From an alpha proteobacterium SCGC AAA028-D10 (lineage in GTDB: Bacteria > Pseudomonadota > Alphaproteobacteria > Pelagibacterales > Pelagibacteraceae): DNA of 64,000 bases. This document shows, in pieces, positions 9,491 through 19,948 of this stretch. The position numbers and the translations under genes are program-made. Numbering within the stretch: the first letter of the stretch is position 1; each line of letters begins with the position of its first letter. Under the pieces are notes generated by a model. That model was not told the origin of the DNA. It saw only the letters and a list, made by a program, of their open reading frames with translations, and made no database searches. The DNA is taken from contig AZOF01000002.1 in the NCBI GenBank assembly GCA_000510845.1, forward strand, positions 1 through 64,000, written 5' to 3'.

Positions 9491-9570
9491 CGTGACCCGA
9501 CTATAGTCCTTCCCGAACCTGATCTCAAGCTAAGGTCACGCTATGAAAAAAAATTTTTCTACATGAAATA
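9491..9570 (+). ncRNA. speF-type structured 5' leader of the polyamine operon
   Basis: The 168-base gap before the ornithine decarboxylase gene opens with a G+C-rich block unlike its AT-rich surroundings. CGTGACC (9491-9497) pairs perfectly with GGTCACG (9534-9540). The 36 enclosed bases hold GACTATAGTC (9499-9508) and a CCCGAACCTGATCTCAAGC segment (9512-9530). An alphaproteobacterial speF RNA motif upstream of ornithine decarboxylase genes is established, and both the position and the sequence look right. It is followed by ATGAAAAAA (9543) and a short A/T hairpin. The 3' limit is uncertain. The match is from memory and was not checked against a covariance model. Confidence 0.7.
9543..9566 (+). 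CDS. Possible 7-codon leader peptide (MKKNFST)
   Basis: A minimal reading frame starts two bases after the leader's closing stem and encodes MKKNFST before TGA. A second two-codon frame (ATG AAA TAA, 9563-9571) overlaps its stop. No ribosome binding site is visible other than the leader RNA itself. Short leader peptides control speF in enterobacteria by another mechanism, so this is only suggestive and it may be untranslated. Confidence 0.2.
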   Translation: MKKNFST

Positions 9571-9658
9571 AATACTTTACAGAAATAAAAATTTGCCCTA
9601 ATTCACGACTCAAGAGTTAATTAAATTAATAATTTTTAACAAAAGGACATAACAAGAA

Positions 9659-10849
9659 TTGAAAAAGTTTAATTCTGTTTCTGATTTAGTCAGAGAACTT
9701 CAACCAGTAAATCCTGTATATTGTATTCGCCCAGAAAGCATAAAGCTGGCTTGCAATTTTTTTGTAAATAATTTTCCGGGGAAACCCCTATACGCTGTAA
9801 AAACAAATCCTCACAAAAGTGTTATCAAACACATCTATCAAAATGGGATTTCAAATTTTGATGTAGCCTCTCTAGAAGAAATTAAATTAGTTAAATCGAT
9901 TGCAAAAGATGCAAAACTTTATTTCATGCACACAGTAAAAAATAGAAAGAGTATTGAAGAAGCATATTTTAATTATGGTGTGAGAGATTTCTCTTTTGAT
10001 ACAAAAGATGAATTAATTAAAATTTTTGAAGCAACTAAAGATGCAAAAGATTTAACTTTGTATTTAAGAATATTTGTTTCAAATGAACATTCTGAAATTG
10101 ATCTTTCAAAAAAATTTGGAGCTTCTTCTGCTGAAGCTATTGGATTAATAAAATTAGTAAGACCACTTGTTAAAAAACTTGGAGTAAGTTTCCACGTTGG
10201 CTCGCAGTGTATGCATCCTGTATCTTATTCAAAAGGAATTAAAGAAATTGGAAATATAATTACAAAATCAGGAATTACTCCTGACATTATTAATGTAGGC
10301 GGAGGATTCCCATCTAAGTATCCAGATTTATATCCTCAGCCATTAGAAAACTACATGGAAGAAATTAAAAAAGCAGTAAACAAATTAAATCTACCCAAAC
10401 AACCAGAATTAATTTGCGAACCAGGAAGAGCTATCGTTGCAGAAAGTGGTTCTACCATTGTTAAAGTTGAACTTAGAAAAAAACAAAGTCTTTATATTAA
10501 TGATGGAACTTATGGATCTTTATTTGATGCTGGATTTCCAAATTTTATTTTCCCAACAAAAGTTATCGATACGGGAAAAGATTTAAGCAGACGCTTCACT
10601 CCTTTCAATTTTTACGGACCAACTTGTGATAGTATGGATTTCATGAAAGGTCCTTACATGTTGCCAAATAATTTAAAAGAAGGCGATTATATCGAGATTG
10701 GACAATTAGGAAGTTACGGCTTAACTTTTAGAACTAAATTTAATGGTTTTTACTCAGATGATATTTTTGAAATTGACGATAAACCAATAATGTCTGTTTA
10801 CCAAAATGAACAGGACGAGGAATATAAAAGCAATTATCTTGTTGCTTAA
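9659..10849 (+). CDS. odc: Ornithine (or ornithine/lysine) decarboxylase, fold type III
   Basis: This PLP-dependent enzyme makes putrescine from ornithine; the protein is 396 residues. PLP-binding Lys48 lies in YAVKTNP (45-51), HVGSQC is at 179-184, the phosphate loop GGGFP at 214-218, EPGRAIVAESG at 254-264 and the catalytic CDSMD with Cys323 at 323-327. Asp290 in YGSLFDAG fits ornithine or lysine rather than arginine. The start is a TTG at 9659 with AAGGAC about 10 bases upstream (9643-9648); no nearby ATG is in frame. It is the first gene of a four-gene operon behind the speF-type leader. Arginine specificity cannot be excluded from sequence. Confidence 0.9.
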   Translation: MKKFNSVSDLVRELQPVNPVYCIRPESIKLACNFFVNNFPGKPLYAVKTNPHKSVIKHIYQNGISNFDVASLEEIKLVKSIAKDAKLYFMHTVKNRKSIEEAYFNYGVRDFSFDTKDELIKIFEATKDAKDLTLYLRIFVSNEHSEIDLSKKFGASSAEAIGLIKLVRPLVKKLGVSFHVGSQCMHPVSYSKGIKEIGNIITKSGITPDIINVGGGFPSKYPDLYPQPLENYMEEIKKAVNKLNLPKQPELICEPGRAIVAESGSTIVKVELRKKQSLYINDGTYGSLFDAGFPNFIFPTKVIDTGKDLSRRFTPFNFYGPTCDSMDFMKGPYMLPNNLKEGDYIEIGQLGSYGLTFRTKFNGFYSDDIFEIDDKPIMSVYQNEQDEEYKSNYLVA

Positions 10850-11895
10850 TGAACAAATCCTCAAATCCAACTATAGGTCACAACAAATCTACTTTTTTAA
10901 GTAAAGCTATAGAGCACATAGATATTACGTCTTTTGATGCAAGGCCCATCATAGATGCTATGGCTAAGATGTCTTTTACATCTAGAGAAACAGCCAATGC
11001 GGCGCAAATCTATAACGAAATGTTAAACGATAAAAACTGCACTATTTTTTTAACTTTAGCAGGATCAACTTCTGCTGCGGGATGTATGAAAGTTTATGCT
11101 GATCTAGTTAAAAACAACATGGTTGATGCTATCGTTTCAACAGGAGCATCTATTGTTGATATGGATTTCTTTGAAGCGCTAGGCTTTAAACATTACCAAG
11201 GATCTCAATTCCAAAATGACAATGTGTTAAGAGAACATTATATCGATAGAATATACGACACCTACATTGATGAAGACCAACTACAAGCATGCGATAGGAC
11301 GGTTGGCGAAATAGCAGATCAATTAGAACCTAGACCTTATACTTCTCGTGAATTCATAAAAGAAATGGGAAAATATTTAACAAAACATTCAAAGAAGAAA
11401 GAATCTTTAATTCAGCTTGCTTACGAAAATGATGTGCCAATATTCTGTCCTGCTTTTGTAGATTCTAGTGCCGGATTTGGTTTGGTAATGCATCAAGAAA
11501 GAAATCCAGAAAAACATTTAACAATTGACTCTGTAAGGGATTTTAGAGAACTTACTGAAATTAAAATTAAATCAAAAACTTCGGGTTTATTAATGATCGG
11601 TGGTGGCGTTCCTAAAAACTATATTCAGGACACAGTAATATGTGCAGAACTTTTAGGAAAAGAAGTTGATATGCATAAATACGCTATACAAATTACTGTT
11701 GCTGACGTTAGAGATGGAGCGTGCAGTTCTTCTACATTAAAAGAAGCGAGCTCATGGGGAAAAGTAGATACAGCAAGAGAGCAAATGGTTTTCGCTGAAG
11801 CAACTAGCGTTATACCTCTTATAGCGAGCGATGCATTTCATAGAGGCTACTGGAAAAATAGACCTAAAAGGAGTTTTTCTAAATTATTTAAATAA
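10849..11895 (+). CDS. Deoxyhypusine synthase-like protein (probable homospermidine-type synthase)
   Basis: The 348-residue protein belongs to the deoxyhypusine synthase family. NAD-binding type segments LTLAGSTSAAGC (68-79) and IVSTGASIVDMDFFE (95-109) are present, with HIGGG-like LMIGGGVPKNYI (248-259) and the catalytic-lysine motif SSWGK with Lys305. Bacteria lack eIF5A, the usual target. Bacterial members are known to move an aminobutyl group between free polyamines, for example in homospermidine synthesis. The ATG overlaps the last base of the decarboxylase stop codon, and amidase and deiminase genes follow, so a free-polyamine role is the best inference. Confidence 0.88.
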   Translation: MNKSSNPTIGHNKSTFLSKAIEHIDITSFDARPIIDAMAKMSFTSRETANAAQIYNEMLNDKNCTIFLTLAGSTSAAGCMKVYADLVKNNMVDAIVSTGASIVDMDFFEALGFKHYQGSQFQNDNVLREHYIDRIYDTYIDEDQLQACDRTVGEIADQLEPRPYTSREFIKEMGKYLTKHSKKKESLIQLAYENDVPIFCPAFVDSSAGFGLVMHQERNPEKHLTIDSVRDFRELTEIKIKSKTSGLLMIGGGVPKNYIQDTVICAELLGKEVDMHKYAIQITVADVRDGACSSSTLKEASSWGKVDTAREQMVFAEATSVIPLIASDAFHRGYWKNRPKRSFSKLFK

Positions 11896-11898
11896 ACG

Positions 11899-12780
11899 AT
11901 GTCTTCACTAACTAAAGTCGCTTTGGTGCAGATGAAGATGGATGCTGATTCAAAAAAAAATCTCTCTAAAGCAATTGAAAAAATAAAATTAGCGAAAAAA
12001 AAAGGTGCCCAAATCGTTTGTTTACCTGAACTATTTCTAACTCATTATTTTTGCCAAGAAGAAAACCACGATAATTTTGCAATAGCAGAAAAAATACCTG
12101 GAAAAACTACTGATGCATTATGTGAATTAGCAAAGAAAATAAGCGTAATAATAATCGTTCCACTTTTTGAAAAGAAAGTTTCAGGCCTTTATCATAATTC
12201 ATGTGTTGTGATTGATGAAAAAGGAAAGATCTTCGGTCATTACAGAAAAATGCACATTCCCGATGATCCTCAATATTATGAAAAGTTTTATTTCACTCCA
12301 GGCGATTTAGGTTTTAAAAGTTTCAACACTAAGCACGGTAAAATCGGAACTTTAATATGCTGGGATCAATGGTTTCCAGAGGCTGCACGTTTAACAGCTC
12401 TTAAAGGGGCAGAAATTATATTTTATCCAACCGCAATAGGCTGGCACTTACGTGAGAAAAAAGAATTTGGTAAATCACAATTAAATGCATGGCTTACAAT
12501 TCAAAGATCACACGCCATAGCGAATGGTGTATTTGTTGTTTCTGTCAACAGAGTGGGCATTGAGGGCAAAAAGGATAAGGCTATCGAATTTTGGGGCAAT
12601 TCAATCGTATTTGACCCTAATGGAAATATTATTGCAGAAGCTAGCAACGACAAGGAAGAAATAATTATCTGCAATACTGATTTAAGCAAAGTTGAGAAAG
12701 TAAGACAACATTGGCCATTCCTAAGAGATAGAAGAATTGATCAATACCACGGTCTATTAAAGAATCCTTCCGATGAATGA
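11899..12780 (+). CDS. aguB: N-carbamoylputrescine amidase
   Basis: This nitrilase-superfamily enzyme converts N-carbamoylputrescine to putrescine, CO2 and ammonia. The 293-residue length is normal. The catalytic triad is visible: Glu44 (LPELF), Lys117 (YRKMHIP) and Cys154 (ICWDQWFP). The segment EFWGNSIVFDPNG and the C-terminal WPFLRDRRID are typical of the AguB branch. It starts 3 bases after the deoxyhypusine-synthase-like gene and overlaps aguA by 8 bases, so it is translationally coupled in the polyamine operon. Its substrate would come from AguA next door. Confidence 0.95.
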   Translation: MSSLTKVALVQMKMDADSKKNLSKAIEKIKLAKKKGAQIVCLPELFLTHYFCQEENHDNFAIAEKIPGKTTDALCELAKKISVIIIVPLFEKKVSGLYHNSCVVIDEKGKIFGHYRKMHIPDDPQYYEKFYFTPGDLGFKSFNTKHGKIGTLICWDQWFPEAARLTALKGAEIIFYPTAIGWHLREKKEFGKSQLNAWLTIQRSHAIANGVFVVSVNRVGIEGKKDKAIEFWGNSIVFDPNGNIIAEASNDKEEIIICNTDLSKVEKVRQHWPFLRDRRIDQYHGLLKNPSDE

Positions 12781-13843
12781 AAATCTGGCATCCTTGGGTT
12801 ACAGAATGCCGGCAGAGTGGGAAAAGCAAAGCTCTACATGGTTAGCGTGGCCACATAATAAAAATGACTGGCCTGATAAATTTGAAAATATTCCGTCAAC
12901 CTTTGCTAAAATAGCTTCAGCCTTATCTAAAGTTCAAAACGTTGATATTTTAATCCAATCAAAAGCTGTTAAAAAAAATATTAAGAGAATTCTAATTAAA
13001 GAAAAAACAAACCTTAATAAGGTTAATTTTCATATCATTAAAACAAATAGAGTTTGGACCAGAGATACTGGGCCTATTTTTCTAGTAAACGATCTTTTGA
13101 AAAAGAAGATCATGACAAATTTTCATTTCAATGCGTGGGCAAAATATAAAGATTACAATTTTGACAATAATATAAAGCCACAAATAGCAAAAATTAAAAA
13201 TATAGAATTAATAGATGTAAAAGCAAAAATTAAAAATAAAGTTAAAGATGTTATACTAGAAGGTGGTGCAATTGACGTGAATGGAAAAGGAACTTTAATT
13301 GCAACAAAAGAATGTTTGTTAAGCAAAGTTCAAGAAAGAAATCCTGGATTAAGTAGAGAAAAACTAGAAATAATCTTAAGCGAAAGTTTAAATATCAAAA
13401 ATTTTATATGGCTTAATAAAGGTATTGTCGGCGATGACACTCACGGTCATATCGATGATATCACAAGATTTTTTGGTGATGATAAAATTTTTACAGCGAT
13501 GGAATATCAAAAAAGTGATGAAAATTATTCAGCTTTAAATGAAAATTTAAAAATATTAAAAAGATCTAGAAATCACTTAGGTAAACAAAATACTATCGTA
13601 GAAATTCCAATGCCATCACCTTTAATTATAGATGATACGAGAGTGCCTGCTAGCTACTTAAATTTTTATATAGCAAATAAAATTGTTCTTCTGCCAATAT
13701 TTGAAGATAAAAATGATGACAAAGCTTTTCAAATTTTAGAAAAGCATTTTAAGGATAGAAAAATTGTTCCAATCAACTGTCGTGATCTTATTTGGGGATT
13801 TGGAGCAATTCATTGTATGACTCAACAAGAGCCAGCTATATAA
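12773..13843 (+). CDS. aguA: Agmatine deiminase
   Basis: The 356-residue enzyme hydrolyses agmatine to N-carbamoylputrescine, the substrate of AguB. Guanidine-modifying fold motifs are present: MPAEWEKQSSTWLAWPHN near the N-terminus, TRDTGP, LEGGAID, DDTHGHIDD and the catalytic Cys348 in AIHCMTQQEP at the C-terminus. It overlaps aguB by 8 bases and is the last gene of the operon. Its 3' end overlaps the convergent regB gene by 8 bases. No arginine decarboxylase that would supply agmatine is encoded in the window. Confidence 0.95.
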   Translation: MNENLASLGYRMPAEWEKQSSTWLAWPHNKNDWPDKFENIPSTFAKIASALSKVQNVDILIQSKAVKKNIKRILIKEKTNLNKVNFHIIKTNRVWTRDTGPIFLVNDLLKKKIMTNFHFNAWAKYKDYNFDNNIKPQIAKIKNIELIDVKAKIKNKVKDVILEGGAIDVNGKGTLIATKECLLSKVQERNPGLSREKLEIILSESLNIKNFIWLNKGIVGDDTHGHIDDITRFFGDDKIFTAMEYQKSDENYSALNENLKILKRSRNHLGKQNTIVEIPMPSPLIIDDTRVPASYLNFYIANKIVLLPIFEDKNDDKAFQILEKHFKDRKIVPINCRDLIWGFGAIHCMTQQEPAI

Positions 13844-15128
13844 GCTTTAAATTAATTAAATCCTTTTTTTGCCAAGATATATCGACCACAGCACCTCTAT
13901 CTTCTAAATTATAGAAATTAATAATAGCAGACAGTCTTTCTAAAAAAACTTTTGCTATAAAAATACCAAGACCTAACCCTTCTTTATTATTATCGAGGTC
14001 TCTTTTGTTAATATAAGGATCACCTAAAAATCCTAATATTTGTTTTGAAAATCCTTCACCATCATCTTCCACTTTTATTCTCAGCTCATTTTCATTAGAG
14101 GATAAAAAAATCTCGATTTTATTTGATGAAAATTTTAAAGCATTATCAATAATATTTTTAAGACTGTAAATAATTTCAATTTTTTTCGTAATTAAATAAT
14201 CTTTTTTATAGTCATTTTCATTAATAATTATTCTTTTTTTACTTAAATCTTTAAATGAATCAACAATTTCATGAACGAGAATTTTAAATGAAGCCTTATC
14301 AAAAAACTTATCGTCTTTTTCTGAATACGGATTTTTAGATATCTGTTTTAATATCTCACTACATCTTTTAGATTGTGAAATAAGCAAATCTAAATCTTGA
14401 TTAAATTTTTTATTTGTTCCTATTTCTTTTTTTAATTCTTTAGCGACTAACGATATAGTATTTAGTGGTGTTCCTAATTCATGCGCTGCGGCAGCCGCTA
14501 GACCCCCTAAAGATTTTAATTCTTGCTCTCTTAAAAAGATCTGTTGTAAAAAATTAAATGCTTCATTTCTCTGTGCACTTTCTATTGCCAATCTTTGTGA
14601 ATAAATAGCTAAAAATATTATCGTCGTACACAATGCTAGCACTAATCCTAAAATATAAAACTTTGGAAAAAGGTAATTATTTTCGAGTCCAGGTAATTTA
14701 AAATAAAAGAATGATAAAAAAATAATTAATACGATTGATAAAAAACCTATCAGAACACTACTTCTTAAATTTAAAAATCCTGCAGCAATTGTAATTGGGG
14801 CAACGATTAATATTGAAAAAGGATTGGTCAACCCACCAGTTAAAAATAGTAATCCGAATAACTGAAATAAATCATAAAGAATGCTAAAAGTGGCTTGTTT
14901 ATTGGATAATAGATCAGTTTTTTTTGTTCTAATTTGGAGAAAAATATTAAGAAAAGAAGAAAATAAAACTAATAAATAACAGTACCCAATATTAAAATTG
15001 AAATTTAAATAGAAATATACAATTGATATTGTTGCAAACTGACCGAAAATTGCAACCCAACGAATATTGATTAGCGTTAAAAGTTTTATCTTATTGTCAT
15101 TTAGCTCAGGAAGTTTTGCTAAATTCAT
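13836..15128 (-). CDS. regB: RegB/ActS/PrrB-type redox sensor histidine kinase
   Basis: The 430-residue protein has an N-terminal domain of about six membrane helices and a cytoplasmic kinase domain. Features specific to the family are the quinone-region motif GGLTNPF (98-104), the phospho-acceptor His216 in AAAAHELGTPLNT, and Cys256 in KRCSEIL, which corresponds to the redox-active cysteine of RegB. HATPase motifs follow (NIIDNALKFS, DDGEGF, GLGLGIF). It signals to RegA, whose gene is on the same strand 4.3 kb downstream with the polyamine operon in between. Its start lies 4 bases from the gyrB end, suggesting readthrough from that cluster. Confidence 0.95.
   Translation of the reverse strand: MNLAKLPELNDNKIKLLTLINIRWVAIFGQFATISIVYFYLNFNFNIGYCYLLVLFSSFLNIFLQIRTKKTDLLSNKQATFSILYDLFQLFGLLFLTGGLTNPFSILIVAPITIAAGFLNLRSSVLIGFLSIVLIIFLSFFYFKLPGLENNYLFPKFYILGLVLALCTTIIFLAIYSQRLAIESAQRNEAFNFLQQIFLREQELKSLGGLAAAAAHELGTPLNTISLVAKELKKEIGTNKKFNQDLDLLISQSKRCSEILKQISKNPYSEKDDKFFDKASFKILVHEIVDSFKDLSKKRIIINENDYKKDYLITKKIEIIYSLKNIIDNALKFSSNKIEIFLSSNENELRIKVEDDGEGFSKQILGFLGDPYINKRDLDNNKEGLGLGIFIAKVFLERLSAIINFYNLEDRGAVVDISWQKKDLINLKLI
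13846..13870 (+). terminator. Possible weak terminator of the polyamine operon
   Basis: Three bases after the aguA stop, TTTAA (13846-13850) and TTAAA (13856-13860) can pair around a 5-base loop. They are followed by TCC and seven T residues (13864-13870). The stem is only 5 AT pairs, so this is a weak call. It lies inside the 3' end of regB. Confidence 0.3.
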
Positions 15129-15132
15129 TAAA

Positions 15133-17685
<2,553 letters not shown>

Positions 17686-17748
17686 TTATGAATTTTCTAT
17701 TGAAGGCTTTTGTAGCATTTTTTATCCCTAATTAGGACAAGGTAATTG

Positions 17749-18828
17749 CTATAATTTTACAAAAAGGGCTTTATTTTCAATAGGTTGGAACGGTTGTATG
17801 TTATTTCCTGTGTACCAAGTTTGCATCCCAATTTTTGCAATTTCATCGAAAAAAAGTTCGAGATTTTTACCATCTATATGAGATGCAATTTCATCAAATA
17901 AAAGTATCGAATTTATATTTTTAGATTTCATTAACAAAATAAATGCCAAAATTAATGATATTAATATTTTTTTTTGCTCGCCTGTAGAACATAGATCAGA
18001 ATTTAATTTAGTTTCTTCATTAAAAAATTCAAAAATATCAAATTGTGGACCAACACTATTTCTTTTTATTATTTGATCTATCTCACGTTTTTCAAAATAT
18101 TTTTTTTCAAAAAATGCATAGAATTCTTTTTCATTAATATTTGGATCTAAATCGTAAGAGTTTTTAATATTCAATTTAATCTTTAAAAAGTTATTTAATT
18201 TATTTGAAATAACATTATTTACATCTCTAATAAAAGATCTTCTATAAATAAAAATACCCCACAATTCATCTATCATTTTCTTTTCAAGAATGTTCAACCA
18301 TTGTAAATCTTGATTTTCTTTTAATAACTGAATTCTTTCTTCAGAAAGTTTTTTAAAATTACTTAAGTTTTTTTTATAACCTAAATTATAATTAGAAATA
18401 ATTTTATCCAAAAATTTTCTTTTAATACTATCTCCCTCGTACATAATTTTATCCATTTGTGGTGTCAACCAAATGAAATTTATATCTTTGAAGACTTCAT
18501 TTAAGGAAGATTTATTATTATCAATGTTTAAAAATTTTCTTATTTTATCTTCTTTTGCTTCAAAAATTACATCAACTTTATAATCTTTTTTTTCATAATT
18601 AACTGTTGTGGAAATAATTGTTTTGTCTTTTGAATCTTTTTTTATACAATCTTCTATTAATGTTCCTCTAATTCCTTTTTTATCTGAGATGAGCGATATT
18701 GCTTCTAGGATATTAGTTTTGCCACTGCCATTTGGGCCAATGATGCAAATGATTGGATGATTAGTCTTGAGTTCGGTAAAAGAATGAGATCTAAAATTTT
18801 GTAATTTTATATCTTTGATTAGGAACAT
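17749..18828 (-). CDS. recF: DNA replication and repair protein RecF
   Basis: This SMC-like ATPase helps RecO and RecR load RecA at gaps. The 359-residue protein has Walker A GPNGSGKTN (33-41) after an N-terminal LQNFRSH, signature region STGEQKKILISLILAF and Walker B ILLFDEIASHID. The divergent middle is lysine-rich, as usual for AT-rich genomes. It ends 63 bases before gyrB and starts 4 bases after dnaN, so it is probably co-transcribed with dnaA and dnaN. Confidence 0.96.
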   Translation of the reverse strand: MFLIKDIKLQNFRSHSFTELKTNHPIICIIGPNGSGKTNILEAISLISDKKGIRGTLIEDCIKKDSKDKTIISTTVNYEKKDYKVDVIFEAKEDKIRKFLNIDNNKSSLNEVFKDINFIWLTPQMDKIMYEGDSIKRKFLDKIISNYNLGYKKNLSNFKKLSEERIQLLKENQDLQWLNILEKKMIDELWGIFIYRRSFIRDVNNVISNKLNNFLKIKLNIKNSYDLDPNINEKEFYAFFEKKYFEKREIDQIIKRNSVGPQFDIFEFFNEETKLNSDLCSTGEQKKILISLILAFILLMKSKNINSILLFDEIASHIDGKNLELFFDEIAKIGMQTWYTGNNIQPFQPIENKALFVKL

Positions 18829-18832
18829 TTAA

Positions 18833-19948
18833 TCATGCCACTCGCATTGGCATAATAACATGTAGACTATTAATATCTGCGGGGTCGTGAATTAATACTG
18901 GAGAGGACGGATCTTTAGCATAAATTATCATATTTTTATCTTCTATAACTCCACCGACATCAATTAAATATTTAGAATTAAAACCGATCTCTAAATCCGG
19001 ACCACTATAACTTAGAATAATTTCTTCAACACCATCCCCTGCACTAGGATCATTAACTAATAATTTTAAAATATCTTTATTCACTACAAGTTTTAATGTT
19101 CCCTTACGATCGGATGATAATGAGTTAATCCTATCAATTGTAGAGATAAATGATGATAAATTGACTGCTATCTTGTTGCTATTATCTGTTGGTATTACTT
19201 TTGAATAATCTGGGAATCTGCCATCAATAACTTTAGAAATTAAAGTTATATCATTTATAGTAAATCTAATTTTAGTTTTGCTCGCAGTAATCTTAAGTTC
19301 TGAATTCTCTTCTTGAAGTATAGTAACTAGTTCAAATAACGTTTTTTTAGGTAAAATGACAGGTTCAAAGTTTACCTCTTTATCTAGCACTAATCTGCTT
19401 TTTGATAATCTATGCCCATCAGTTGCAACTGCTGAAAGATATAATTGATTATTCTCATTTGTTTTGTGCAGATAAATTCCATTTAAATAATGTCTAGTCT
19501 CATCGTTTGAGATTGCAAATTTAGTCTTGTTAAGTAATTTTAAAAATACTGATGAACTAATCGCAAGAGCTTCTCCTTCAACATCATCTTGAGTAATTGG
19601 AAAATCTTTCGGTGGTAAACATTTTAAATTAAAATTTGATTTTGCTGAAATCAAAGAAAGTTGACCCTCAGTCTTTTGGGAAATTAATATCTCGGAACCC
19701 GATGGTAATTTTCTAACTAAATCATAGATAACTTGAGCTGTTGTAGTTGTTGAACCCTCTTTAATGATTTCACCTTTAATAACTTCAATAATAATAATAT
19801 CTAAATCTGTTGCAGAAATTGTAATTTTACCATTAGTAGCGTCTAATAAAACGTTAGCTAATATTGGAATAGTATTTTTTTTCTCAACTATCCCCTGGAT
19901 ATGTGAGAGACTTTTAAGAAAAAGATCTCTATTTAACTTTAGTTCCAT
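18833..19948 (-). CDS. dnaN: DNA polymerase III beta subunit (sliding clamp)
   Basis: The 371-residue ring-forming processivity clamp shows the three-domain repeat. MELKLNRDLFLKSLSHIQGIVEKK opens domain 1, YLNGIYLH and VATDGHRLS lie in domain 2, and DGRFPDYSKVIP and the C-terminal VIMPMRV in domain 3. VIMPMR is the conserved tail that forms part of the protein-binding groove. Its start overlaps the dnaA stop by one base and recF follows after 4 bases, so dnaA-dnaN-recF form one tightly coupled unit. Confidence 0.98.
   Translation of the reverse strand: MELKLNRDLFLKSLSHIQGIVEKKNTIPILANVLLDATNGKITISATDLDIIIIEVIKGEIIKEGSTTTTAQVIYDLVRKLPSGSEILISQKTEGQLSLISAKSNFNLKCLPPKDFPITQDDVEGEALAISSSVFLKLLNKTKFAISNDETRHYLNGIYLHKTNENNQLYLSAVATDGHRLSKSRLVLDKEVNFEPVILPKKTLFELVTILQEENSELKITASKTKIRFTINDITLISKVIDGRFPDYSKVIPTDNSNKIAVNLSSFISTIDRINSLSSDRKGTLKLVVNKDILKLLVNDPSAGDGVEEIILSYSGPDLEIGFNSKYLIDVGGVIEDKNMIIYAKDPSSPVLIHDPADINSLHVIMPMRVA

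Noticed and set aside
9491-9540. On the minus strand the block contains TCAGG...GGGAAGGA, reminiscent of the apical loop of small SRP RNA.
   Set aside because: The symmetric internal loop (AGCAG side) is absent and the closing stem is too short. Position before ornithine decarboxylase fits the speF leader on the plus strand better.
17727-17736. CCTAATTAGG, a 10-bp perfect palindrome between recF and gyrB.
   Set aside because: Ten-base palindromes are expected dozens of times in a window this size, and there is no extended symmetry.
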